A stretch of DNA of 64,000 nt from Streptomyces sp. RFCAC02. Its GTDB lineage: Bacteria; Actinomycetota; Actinomycetes; Streptomycetales; Streptomycetaceae. The position numbers and the translations under genes were made by a program. The stretch is from assembly GCF_004193175.1 (NCBI RefSeq), contig NZ_SAUH01000001.1, positions 1,033,501-1,097,500 on the forward strand, written 5' to 3'. Positions 40,538 to 48,738 of the stretch are shown in pieces; within the stretch, counting starts at the first letter, position 1, and each line of letters starts with the position of its first letter. The notes beneath the pieces were generated by a model. The model saw only the letters and a list, made by a program, of their open reading frames with translations. It did not search any database and was not told the DNA's origin.

Positions 40538-41944
40538 ATGAGTCACAGAACCGTCATGCATGTCCCCTCCACCCTGACGCGTCTCCTCGGCGCCTCCGCC
40601 TACGCCTGCATCGCCTATGCGCTCGGGCTCGTGCTCTTCCGCCACGGGACGCCCCGCCCGCACCTCAACGTGATCGCCCTCATCGGCGCGGCCGCCGCCG
40701 CGACCTGCGGATGGATCATCGCCTCCCGCGCGGCACGGCAGCCCCCGGCGCCGTCGCCGCACCGGTCGCTGCACGGCGTCCCGCCACCGCCCCGCAGGCT
40801 GCCCCCGCCGCGCCCCGACTGGGGACCGGCCCTGAGCGCGGTGCTCACGGCCTGCGGTGTGCTCGCGGCCCTCGTGATCGGCATGCTGCCCAGCGGGGCG
40901 CAGGGCGCGGCGGTCAACGCCATCCAGCGCGCGGGCGCGGCCGTCGCGACGGGCGCGGTCGTGGAGCCGCCGCTGCACGTGGAGGACCAGCACATCACCT
41001 ACAACCGCCGGCACGTCTACCGGTCCGACCTGGTCCTCCGGGTGGACACGCCCAGCGGCCCCCGCCGGCTGTTCGCCGAGGACGCCCGCACCGTGGCGCG
41101 CCCCGGCGTCGGGGAGGCGCACGCCGTCCTGTACGCGCCGTCCGCGCTGTCGCTCGGGGCGTTCGTGGACGAGCTGGAGACGGATCTGGGTCACTACCGG
41201 CAGGGCTGGGGGCTGCCGCCGTCGTGGACGCTGCTGCCGTTCCTGCTCGGCCTGGTGCCGTTCACGATCGTGACGGCGTACCGGCTCCTGGCGCGGCGGC
41301 TCGATCCGGCGAGCCGCGCGCTGCGGCAGGAGGCGCGCGGCGGCGGGGTGCGCGCCGCGCGGGTGACGATCGTCTCCGCCACACGCCGCCCGGACGACGG
41401 CCCGGGGCCGGTCCTGCTGCTGCGCACCGAGCGCGGCACACCGGTGCGGCTGGTCCCCCGGCTGCTCAACCGTCCCTCGGGTCCTGGCCGTTCGGGAGAG
41501 GCGCTGCTGTATATGGGGCAGGTCCTCGCGGGCGGGGACGCGTGGCTGTGCCTGCCGTCGCAACCGCGGTTCGCGGACTCCCATCCACCGGTCGTCGTCG
41601 TGGCGGACAACGGGCGCACGGTGTGGGCGCGGATCGACGCGGCGCAGGCCGGGGCACTGGCCGGGGAGACCGGCGACGGCGATGACGTCCGGCACGTGAC
41701 CACGCGCGACGGCCGCTGGTGCGCCCCCGTACCGGTGCTCAGCACCTTCCGCCCGACGCTGGACCTGCCGAGGCTGGGGATGCTCGCGGCGGCGTTCGCG
41801 CTGCTGCTGCCGGACCTGCTGGGCACGCCCCCGTCGGTGGCGTCGTGGCTGCTGTGCGGCGCGGCGGCGGCACTGACCGGTGTGTCGGCGGCGTGGCCGG
41901 TGTGGTGGCACACGAGGCTGCGGCGCCGCGCCCGCGCGGTGTGA
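40538..41944 (+). CDS. Polytopic membrane protein of unknown function
   Basis: About 468 residues. Three N-terminal helices (LLGASAYACIAYALGLVLF, LNVIALIGAAAAATCGWII, LSAVLTACGVLAALVIGML) precede an outer domain of about 110 residues (EDQHITYNRRHVYRSDLVLRV, GVGEAHAVLYAPSALSLGAF). A fourth helix (LLPFLLGLVPFTIVTAY), a cytosolic domain (VTIVSATRRPDDGPGPVLLL through VWARIDAAQAGALAG) and two final helices follow. No known domain. The start is the ATG at 40538, with another at 40556 and an upstream GTG-type extension also open. It converges on a decayed SDR gene. Confidence 0.7.
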   Translation: MSHRTVMHVPSTLTRLLGASAYACIAYALGLVLFRHGTPRPHLNVIALIGAAAAATCGWIIASRAARQPPAPSPHRSLHGVPPPPRRLPPPRPDWGPALSAVLTACGVLAALVIGMLPSGAQGAAVNAIQRAGAAVATGAVVEPPLHVEDQHITYNRRHVYRSDLVLRVDTPSGPRRLFAEDARTVARPGVGEAHAVLYAPSALSLGAFVDELETDLGHYRQGWGLPPSWTLLPFLLGLVPFTIVTAYRLLARRLDPASRALRQEARGGGVRAARVTIVSATRRPDDGPGPVLLLRTERGTPVRLVPRLLNRPSGPGRSGEALLYMGQVLAGGDAWLCLPSQPRFADSHPPVVVVADNGRTVWARIDAAQAGALAGETGDGDDVRHVTTRDGRWCAPVPVLSTFRPTLDLPRLGMLAAAFALLLPDLLGTPPSVASWLLCGAAAALTGVSAAWPVWWHTRLRRRARAV

Positions 41945-41963
41945 GCGTCCGGGGCGGCGCGTC

Positions 41964-42653
41964 TCACCGGCCGAACTCGGCCGCGTGGTCGGCGGCCCAC
42001 CGCGCGAAGGTGCCGGCGGGCCGGCCGGTGAGCCGCTCGACGTGGTCGGTGACGCGGTCCGACGCCGGGCGGCGCTCAGCGGCCGCGATCAGCGCCGCCA
42101 CCAGCCGCTCGGGGCGGCCGTCGGCGAGCAGCCGTTCCCCTGCGAGGCCGGCCGGGAGCGCGCGGAAGCGCAGCGGACGCCGGAGGGCGGCACCGAGCAG
42201 GGCGACCTGGTCGGCGCGGCCACGTCGCGTTCGTCCACGACGGCCGTGGGCGCCGCGTCCTGTCCCGACACCACGTCGCCCGCCCGGACCTGCGGCGCCC
42301 AGCCGCGTGGTGGAGGCCAGGGTGTCGGTGCGCAGCACTTCGGGCCGCAGACCGGCGTCCCGAAGCAGGGTCTCCATGTCCGCGTGCACGTGGGCCATGG
42401 GATCGGTCTGACGGACGGCCGCGTCGGTGACGGCGGTCGAGGAGAGGTGGACGACGCGGGGCGCCGCCGTGACGAGTTCGGCGATCAGGCCCTCGGCGGG
42501 GGCGGCGTCGGGCAGGGGCCGGACGAGGAAGACGGCATCGACGCCCGTGAGGGCGGCGCGGACGGCGGCGCGGTCGGTCAGGTCGCCCACCGCCGGACCG
42601 GTCTCCGGCTGGTGACCAGTCCGGCGGTGCAGGAGGCGTCGCACGCATGCACC
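41964..42653 (-). pseudogene. Decayed NmrA-like SDR (NAD(P)-binding) gene
   Basis: The frame starts abruptly at LLARGACVRRLLHR, so the Rossmann glycine motif expected before it is missing. VGDLTDRAAVRAALTGVDAVFLVRPLPD and VVHLSSTAVTD match the family. Near 42295 the normal sequence moves to another frame (QVRAGDVVSGQDAAPTAVVD, continuing ERDVAAPT). Near 42228 it returns to the first frame (VALLGAALRRPLRF) and reaches a normal end, WAADHAAEFGR. Two compensating indels plus an N-terminal deletion make a functional product unlikely. The partner on the other strand is a MerR-like gene that is also truncated. Confidence 0.75.
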
Positions 42654-42925
42654 TCGCGCGAGGAGGCTGTGTCCTGAGGCATTGGGAGGACGCCGGAGCA
42701 CTTTCCGTGCGTCGCGAGGAGAACGGTCACCGCGTCTTCGACGACGACGCCATGGACCGGGCGCGCACCGTGCTGAGACTGCGGCGCGTCGGGCTCTCCC
42801 TGCCCGGGATCACCGCCGCCATGTCCCCGGAGAAGTCGGCGGCGCAGGCGGCCGTGCGGCGCACGATCGCCACCTGGAGCGGGGAGATCGACCGGAGGCG
42901 GCAGCGCGGACCGCGCGGCGTTCGT
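42647..42925 (+). pseudogene. Truncated MerR-family regulator remnant
   Basis: LRHWEDAGALSVRREENGHRVFDDDAMDRARTVLRLRRVGLSLPGITAAM is a clear MerR winged-helix, but the first helix-turn-helix is broken. LAREEAVS lies in a different frame just before it, and about twelve residues of the usual N-terminus are absent. After residue 90 the frame runs into low-complexity sequence. MerR genes are often divergent from reductase genes, which fits the decayed SDR beside it. Confidence 0.7.
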
Positions 42926-43238
42926 CCGCGAGGTGTGACGCCGACGGCGGCACCGGAGGGCGGTGGGCCGGAACACCTCGTGGGCTCCTGCGCAGTTCGC
43001 GGAAGCGAGGAGAGAGGCGGCGGAGCCGGGGGCGACCGGCAGGCGTGACGGCCCGACCGGGCATTCGCCGCGGCCGACGGCGAGCGCCGACCGGCCGACG
43101 CCCCCTCCCCCGCCCCGGGCGCGGCCGAAACCCGCGGCGGCTCCGCGCATGTGTACGGACGGACCGGGGCCGCCGCCGGCGGGACGGTCGCACGTGCAAT
43201 GCGCCGACGCGCGGCAACGCCCGCGCCATGCAGACCCC
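42926..43238. other. Non-coding spacer after the MerR remnant
   Basis: About 310 bp with no supportable gene on either strand. Codon bias is absent and only fragments of open frame occur. The next recognised element is the promoter of the second CE12 gene. Confidence 0.6.
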
Positions 43239-43268
43239 TTGACGCCCCGACGGAGGCGTTGGAACACT
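43239..43268 (+). promoter_or_regulatory. Probable promoter of the second CE12 gene
   Basis: TTGACG (43239-43244), 18-bp spacer, AACACT (43263-43268). Same architecture and same distance (48 bp) to TGAATCGATTCA as for the first CE12 gene. Confidence 0.5.
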
Positions 43269-43280
43269 CCACCCCGCGAT

Positions 43281-43294
43281 CGCAAGCGCTTTCA
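43281..43294. promoter_or_regulatory. Second LacI/cre-like site
   Basis: CGCAAGCGCTTTCA; its complement TGAAAGCGCTTGCG closely fits the TGAAAGCGCTTTCA pattern of LacI-family sugar regulators. It lies between the -10 and the TGAATCGATTCA operator and is absent from the other two promoters. Confidence 0.5.
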
Positions 43295-43316
43295 ACGGTG
43301 ACGTGGACCCCTCGAA

Positions 43317-43328
43317 TGAATCGATTCA
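43317..43328. promoter_or_regulatory. LacI-type operator TGAATCGATTCA
   Basis: Exact copy of the operator at 34563, 43 bp before the GTG start codon. Confidence 0.75.
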
Positions 43329-43371
43329 CTCACCGTTCTCATCCGTTCATCACCGGATATAGGAGGCATGC

Positions 43372-44922
43372 GTGCACCCGACCACGGCCGACACCGGCCC
43401 GCCCCGCCGCCGCACCGGCGCGCGGGCCGCCGTCACCGCCCTCGCACTCGCCGCGACCGCCGCCGCGGGACTCGCGCTCCCCACGACGGCCCGGGCCGCG
43501 GACGACGACGGACCGACCGTCTACATCGCGAGCGACTCGACGGCCCAGACGTACGACACCGGCTACGCGCCCCAGACCGGCTGGGGCCAGGTACTCGACC
43601 AGTTCTTCTCCGAGGACGTGACGATCGCCAACCACGCGATCGGCGGCCGCAGTTCCCGCAGCTTCGTGGAGGAGGGCCGGCTCGACGCGATCCTGGACGA
43701 GATCGAGCCCGGCGACTACCTCTTCGTCCAGTTCGGCCACAACGACGGCACGGTCAGCCGCCCCGAGCGCTACACCCCGCCGGCCGACTACAAGGAGTAC
43801 CTCCGCGACGACTACATCACCGGCGCCCTGGAACGCGGCGCGACCCCGGTGATCCTCACCCCCGTCGCCCGCCGCCTCTTCAACCCGGCGACCGGCGCGC
43901 TCGACGACGCGTTCCCCGAGTACGAGCGGGCGGCCCGCGAGGTCGCCGCCGAGGAGGACGTCCCGCTCATCGACCTCGCCGCCACCAGCCGCGCCTACTT
44001 CGAGGAGGTCGGCCCGATCGAGGCCAGGTCCTCCTTCCTGCACGTGCCGCCCGGCGTCTACGCGGGCCGCCCGGCCGGCACGCTCGACGAGACGCACTTC
44101 CAGGAGTACGGCGCCACCCAGGTCGCCCGCCTGATCGCCGAGGACGTGGCGCGCCTGGACGTACCGCTCTCCGACGAGGTCGAGAACACCGGCCCGCCGC
44201 GCCACCGGCCCGACCGGCCGTCCGGGATCTCCGCGACCGACATCGGACATGACGGCGCGCGGCTGACCTGGGAGGCGGCCGACGGCGCTGACCTCTACCG
44301 CGTCGAGGCGCGCAACCGGGACGAGCGGCACGGGCGCTACACCCTCGTCGCCACCTCACCGATCCCGCTGGCGGACGTCACGGGCCTCGACTCCGGGGCG
44401 CGCTACGACCTGCGCGTGGTCGCCGTCAACGGCCGCGGCGAGTCGGCGCCCTCCCGGGCGGTCACCCTGACCACGCCGGACGCCGACCTCCGGTTCGACT
44501 TCGGCACCGAGGGGTCGCCCGTCGCCGACGGCTGGACGGGGGTCTCGCCGGCCACGGCGTACACCGCGGAGGCCGGCTACGGGTTCACGGACGGCGCCGC
44601 CGCCCTCACCGCCGCCGACCGCGGCGCGGGCACGGACGACGTGACGCGCGACTTCGTGTCCTACCCGGGCGGCCGCTACGGGTTCGCCGCCGACGTGCCG
44701 GACGGCACGTACACCGTGTCGGTCTCCGTCGGCGACCCCGACGGCTACTCGCGCACCGGTTTCGTCCTCGACGGCTCCGACCGCGGCCAGGTCATCGGCT
44801 ACACCGGTGAGCCGACCCGCCAGACGTTCACCCAGGTCACCGTGGCCGACGGGCAGTTGAACGTCACGTTCTACGGCGAGACCGGCCACATCAACGGCCT
44901 GGAGCTGAGCCGCGTCCGCTGA
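43372..44922 (+). CDS. Secreted CE12-type acetylesterase with fibronectin-III domain
   Basis: A 516-residue secreted paralogue of the protein at 34607. Signal peptide ends near residue 42 (LALPTTARAA/DDDGP). SGNH residues: YIASDSTAQTYD, NHAIGGRSSRSF, FVQFGHNDGTV, LDETHFQEYGA. Unlike its paralogue it has a type III fibronectin domain at about residues 278-365 (RPSGISATDIGHDGARLTWE, SGARYDLRVVAVNGRGESAPS) before the shared C-terminal beta-sandwich (RFDFGTEGSPVADGWTGV, FYGETGHINGLELS). The GTG at 43372 follows AGGAGG by five bases; the nearby ATG (43368) is out of frame. Expected to deacetylate rhamnogalacturonan-I outside the cell. Confidence 0.9.
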   Translation: MHPTTADTGPPRRRTGARAAVTALALAATAAAGLALPTTARAADDDGPTVYIASDSTAQTYDTGYAPQTGWGQVLDQFFSEDVTIANHAIGGRSSRSFVEEGRLDAILDEIEPGDYLFVQFGHNDGTVSRPERYTPPADYKEYLRDDYITGALERGATPVILTPVARRLFNPATGALDDAFPEYERAAREVAAEEDVPLIDLAATSRAYFEEVGPIEARSSFLHVPPGVYAGRPAGTLDETHFQEYGATQVARLIAEDVARLDVPLSDEVENTGPPRHRPDRPSGISATDIGHDGARLTWEAADGADLYRVEARNRDERHGRYTLVATSPIPLADVTGLDSGARYDLRVVAVNGRGESAPSRAVTLTTPDADLRFDFGTEGSPVADGWTGVSPATAYTAEAGYGFTDGAAALTAADRGAGTDDVTRDFVSYPGGRYGFAADVPDGTYTVSVSVGDPDGYSRTGFVLDGSDRGQVIGYTGEPTRQTFTQVTVADGQLNVTFYGETGHINGLELSRVR

Positions 44923-44981
44923 CCGGACACCGGCCGTCAACCCGCCAATCCCCATAAGTTCCCAACAGAGTCACACAACTC

Positions 44982-45011
44982 TTGACGCAACCGATCAGCC
45001 GTTGCGACACT
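44982..45011 (+). promoter_or_regulatory. Probable promoter of the rhamnogalacturonan lyase gene
   Basis: TTGACG (44982-44987), 18-bp spacer, GACACT (45006-45011). The operator follows 16 bp later, where it would overlap the initially transcribed region. Confidence 0.5.
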
Positions 45012-45026
45012 CGTCCGGCCACTGGT

Positions 45027-45040
45027 CTGAATCGATTCAG
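45027..45040. promoter_or_regulatory. LacI-type operator, 14-bp version
   Basis: CTGAATCGATTCAG, perfect over 14 bp, containing the 12-bp core shared with the two CE12 promoters. Confidence 0.75.
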
Positions 45041-45088
45041 GACAGGGCCGGTCCGGGACTTCGTCCACCGAACCAAAGGAGCATCCGG

Positions 45089-47074
45089 ATGGGCAGCAGA
45101 GCCGCCGTCCCCCGCACCTCCGTCCGCCGCCGCGGACTCCTCACCACCGCCACCCTGACCGTCGCCGCCACCGCCATGGTCCTGCCCGCCCTCCCGGCGA
45201 GCGCCGCGAGCGACGGGCACGGCGGCGGCCACTCCACGCCCGTGCGGCAGATGGAGGAGCTCGACCGCGCGCCGGTCGCCGTCCTCACCGAGAACGGCGT
45301 GTTCGTGAGCTGGCGCATGCTGGGCCTCGACCGCGACAACATCTCGTTCCACGTCTACCGGGACGGCGAGCGCATCACGCGCCGGCCCGTCAAGGACACC
45401 ACGAACTACACCGACCCCGACGGCACGGCCGACTCCGTCTACCGCGTCGCCGTCGTCCAGGGCGGCCGGAACGCCGAGACCACGGACGAGTTCGGGGTCT
45501 GGAGCCGGCAGTACCAGGAGATCCCGGTCAACCGCCCGCCGGACGGGGTCACCCCGGACGGCACGGAGTACACCTACCACCTCAACGACGCGAGCGTCGG
45601 CGACCTCGACGGCGACGGCCGCTACGAGATCATCCAGAAGTGGGACCCGAGCAACTCCAAGGACAACTCGCAGGGCGGCTACACGGGCAACGTCTACATC
45701 GACGCCTACACCCTCGACGGCGAGCAGCTCTGGCGCATCGACCTGGGCCGCAACATCCGCGCCGGCGCCCACTACACGCAGCTCGCGGTGTACGACCTCG
45801 ACGGCGACGGCCGCTCCGAGGTCACCCTGAAGACGGCGGACGGCACGGTGGACGGCACCGGCCGGGTCATCGGCGACGCGGACGCGGACTGGCGCAACAG
45901 CGGCGGCTACATCCTCGAAGGTCCCGAGTACCTGACCGTCTTCGACGGCGAGAGCGGTGCGGCGATCGACACGATCGACTACGTCCCGGGGCGCGGCGAT
46001 CCCTGCACCTGGGGCGACTGCTACGGCAACCGCGTCGACCGCTTCCTCGCGGGCGTGGCGTACCTCGACGGGGAGCACCCCTCGGTGCTGTTCGCGCGCG
46101 GCTACTACACGCGGACGACCGTGGCGGCGTTCGACTTCGACGGCGAGCACCTGACGCAGCGCTGGCTGTTCGACTCCGACGAGGCCGGCGAGGAGTACGA
46201 GGGCCAGGGCAACCACAACCTGTCGGCCGCCGACGTGGACGGTGACTCGCGCGACGAGATCGTCTACGGGTCGATGACCCTGGACGACGACGGCACGGTG
46301 CTCTACAACACCGGTCTCGGCCACGGCGACGCCGCCCACACCGGCGACCTCGACCCGAGCCGTCCCGGTCTTGAGACGTTCGCCGTCCACGAGAGCATGA
46401 GCGCCTCGGGGAACCTCGGCGGCACCTTCCGCGACGCGGCGACCGGCGAGGTCCTGTGGAGCATGCCGGCGAGCCGGGACATCGGGCGCGGCGCCACCGG
46501 CGACATCGACCCGACGCACGAGGGTTCCGAGTCGTGGGCCGTGACGGCCACCGGCGCGTGGAACTCCCGTGAGGGCGAGCTGCGCGCCGCTGACGGGACC
46601 CTGCTCGGCACGGACATCCCGTCGGCCAACTTCATGATCTGGTGGGACGGCGATCCCCTGCGCGAGATCCTGGACCACGACTTCGACGAGAGCGCCGACC
46701 CGGCCGGGGCGCCGTACATCGCGAAGTGGGACTGGGAGACCGGCGAGCAGAACGTGGTCTTCAGCCCCGAGGGCACCTACTCGGACAACTGGACCAAGGG
46801 CAACCCGGTCCTCCAGGCCGACCTGTACGGCGACTGGCGCGAGGAGGTCGTCCTGCGGACCGAGGACGACTCGGCGCTGCGCGTCTACACGACGACCGAG
46901 GAGACCGACCTGCGGCTGCGCACCCTGATGCACGACCCGCAGTACCGGCTGGGCGTCGCCTGGCAGAACGTGGCGTACAACCAGCCGCCGCACCCGAGTT
47001 ACTTCATCGGTGCCGGCATGGAGGAGCCCGATGCTCCCGCCATCCGCTACGCGGGGACGGACTCGCACCGGTAA
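45089..47074 (+). CDS. Secreted rhamnogalacturonan lyase (PL11)
   Basis: A 661-residue secreted lyase of polysaccharide lyase family 11, like B. subtilis YesW/YesX, which cuts the rhamnose-galacturonate backbone by beta-elimination. Signal peptide (LTTATLTVAATAMVLPALPASAA) is followed by an Fn3-like segment (NGVFVSWRMLGLDRDNISFHVYRDG). An eight-bladed propeller carries Ca-binding loops DLDGDGRYE, DLDGDGRSE and DVDGDSRDE. The family hallmarks DPSNSKDNSQGGYTGNVYID, GYYTRTTVAAFDFDG, GQGNHNLSAADVDGD and LMHDPQYRLGVAWQNVAYNQ are all present. The ATG at 45089 has AAAGGA at eight bases. No CBM is attached. It shares its operator with the CE12 genes. Confidence 0.95.
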   Translation: MGSRAAVPRTSVRRRGLLTTATLTVAATAMVLPALPASAASDGHGGGHSTPVRQMEELDRAPVAVLTENGVFVSWRMLGLDRDNISFHVYRDGERITRRPVKDTTNYTDPDGTADSVYRVAVVQGGRNAETTDEFGVWSRQYQEIPVNRPPDGVTPDGTEYTYHLNDASVGDLDGDGRYEIIQKWDPSNSKDNSQGGYTGNVYIDAYTLDGEQLWRIDLGRNIRAGAHYTQLAVYDLDGDGRSEVTLKTADGTVDGTGRVIGDADADWRNSGGYILEGPEYLTVFDGESGAAIDTIDYVPGRGDPCTWGDCYGNRVDRFLAGVAYLDGEHPSVLFARGYYTRTTVAAFDFDGEHLTQRWLFDSDEAGEEYEGQGNHNLSAADVDGDSRDEIVYGSMTLDDDGTVLYNTGLGHGDAAHTGDLDPSRPGLETFAVHESMSASGNLGGTFRDAATGEVLWSMPASRDIGRGATGDIDPTHEGSESWAVTATGAWNSREGELRAADGTLLGTDIPSANFMIWWDGDPLREILDHDFDESADPAGAPYIAKWDWETGEQNVVFSPEGTYSDNWTKGNPVLQADLYGDWREEVVLRTEDDSALRVYTTTEETDLRLRTLMHDPQYRLGVAWQNVAYNQPPHPSYFIGAGMEEPDAPAIRYAGTDSHR

Positions 47075-47101
47075 CCCCGGCGCCCCGTAACCGACTTCAG
47101 T

Positions 47102-47143
47102 GCACGGCGGTCCCCCGCGCGACCGGTGCGGGGACCGCCGTGC
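47102..47143 (+). terminator. Terminator after the PL11 gene
   Basis: 14-bp perfect stem (47102-47115 with 47130-47143) and 14-base loop, 27 bp after the stop. Confidence 0.75.
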
Positions 47144-47242
47144 CCCCTTGTGAACACGATCGATATACGTTCCATCACCTGCCGTGGACTGTCCCTCTTT
47201 AGAGATCACGGCGGTGTTTCCGAAAAGTTATGCGCTGTCCGG

Positions 47243-47279
47243 TTGCCGACTCCGGCGCCGACGGTATTGTAACGATTCA
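47243..47279 (+). promoter_or_regulatory. Promoter and degenerate operator of the sugar ABC operon
   Basis: TTGCCG (47243-47248), 16-bp spacer, TATTGT (47265-47270). TGTAACGATTCA (47268-47279) overlaps the -10 and matches the TGAATCGATTCA operator in 10 of 12 positions, with an intact right half. It sits in a visibly AT-richer stretch. Confidence 0.45.
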
Positions 47280-47360
47280 CTTCGGGTCCCACCGGGGCTG
47301 TGACAGCGGATTTACCGACCCTGAAGTGTCGTTACGCATTGGCAGAGCAGGGAGGCTCGC

Positions 47361-48671
47361 ATGTCAATCCGAAGAACCGCCATGAGCGGTATCGCCCTCG
47401 CCCTCGTCGGCTCGTTCGCACTCAGCGCCTGCGGTTCCGACGACAGCGGTGACGACGGCGGCAAGGTCACGCTCAACTTCACCTGGTGGGGCGGTGACGA
47501 GCGGTCCGCGCGCTATGAGGAGGCGATCGACCTTTTCGAGGCGGACCACCCGGACATCGAGGTGCAGACGAGTTTCGCGGAGTTCCAGGATTACTGGACG
47601 CAGCGCAGCACCGACGCCACCTCGGGCGAACTTCCGGACGTCATGCAAATGGACGCCTCCCGGCTGCTCGAATACGCCAACAACGGCCTCCTGTACGACA
47701 TGAGCGAATTCACCGACGGCGGCCCGCTCGACACCTCGACGATCGACGAGGAGCTGCTGTCCTCCGGCACGGCGAACGAACAGCTCGTCGCCATACCCAC
47801 CGGCACCAACACGCTGGCGCTCATGTACAACCCGGACCTCCTCGCCGACCTCGGGATCGACCCGCCGGAGTGGGACTACACCTGGGACGACTACAACGAT
47901 CTGATGCACCAGGTCGCCGAGGCGGGCGCCGACCGCGACCCCCAGGTCTACGCCGGCGGCGACTACACCATGGTGTGGTGGTTCTTCATGCAGTACCTCG
48001 TCCAGCAGGGCATCGAGCCGTTCTCCGAGAACGGCGAGATGAACTTCGACGAGCAGGACATGAAGGACTGGATCAACAGCGCCGACTCCGTCCGCGAGCC
48101 CGAGGACGTCACCTTCCCGGCCGAGCGTGCCGAGCAGCTCCTCCCGAAGGCCGACTTCACCGCCGGTGAGGCCGCGTTCCAGTTCCACTGGGACAACTTC
48201 CTGAGCGGCAACAGCGCCGACCTCGGCAGCGACAACATCCAGCTCCTGCCGATCCCGACCGCGGCCGACGGCGAGAAGCACATGTTCTTCAAGCCGACGA
48301 TGCAGCTCTCGATGGGCTCCAACACGAGCCACCCCGAGGAGGCGGCCGAGCTGATCGACTTCCTCATCAACTCCCCCGAGGCCGGCGAGATCATCGGCAC
48401 CGACCTGGGTGTGCCCGCGTCCTCCGAGCGCCTGGACGCGATGTCCTTCGAGGAGGGCAGCCTCGACCAGCGGATCATCGAGTACGAACAGCGCGTCCGT
48501 GACGAGGGTGCCGCGACCGCGACCGTCCCGTTCCAGCCCGAGGGCTTCGGCGCTCTGGAGACCGAGTACGTCGAGGTCCTCTCGCAGGAGTTCGGCTACC
48601 GCCAGATCGACACGGACGAGTTCGTGGAGCGCTGGTTCTCCGAGGCCCAGAACCTCCTGGTGACCTCCTGA
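47361..48671 (+). CDS. Sugar-binding lipoprotein of an ABC importer
   Basis: A 436-residue extracellular solute-binding protein (family 1). Lipobox LSAC places the lipid-modified cysteine near residue 24, followed by an Asp/Gly-rich linker. The mature protein starts VTLNFTWWGGDERSARYEEAIDLFEADHPDIEV, then IPTGTNTLALMYNPDLLADLGI and MQLSMGSNTSHPEEAAELIDFLINSPEAGEI. GGGAGG lies before the ATG. It would deliver oligosaccharides, most likely the unsaturated rhamnogalacturonides released by the PL11 lyase, to the two permeases downstream. The ligand is inferred from context only. Confidence 0.93.
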   Translation: MSIRRTAMSGIALALVGSFALSACGSDDSGDDGGKVTLNFTWWGGDERSARYEEAIDLFEADHPDIEVQTSFAEFQDYWTQRSTDATSGELPDVMQMDASRLLEYANNGLLYDMSEFTDGGPLDTSTIDEELLSSGTANEQLVAIPTGTNTLALMYNPDLLADLGIDPPEWDYTWDDYNDLMHQVAEAGADRDPQVYAGGDYTMVWWFFMQYLVQQGIEPFSENGEMNFDEQDMKDWINSADSVREPEDVTFPAERAEQLLPKADFTAGEAAFQFHWDNFLSGNSADLGSDNIQLLPIPTAADGEKHMFFKPTMQLSMGSNTSHPEEAAELIDFLINSPEAGEIIGTDLGVPASSERLDAMSFEEGSLDQRIIEYEQRVRDEGAATATVPFQPEGFGALETEYVEVLSQEFGYRQIDTDEFVERWFSEAQNLLVTS

Positions 48672-48738
48672 CCCCGACGTCGCCCCGCGCCCGAGCGGCG
48701 CACGACGTCTCGAACGCGAACGCGAACGGAACCCCCTC

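Noticed and set aside
44891..47209. Open frame of about 770 codons antisense to the PL11 lyase
   Set aside because: Mirror of a GC-rich gene; no recognisable protein.
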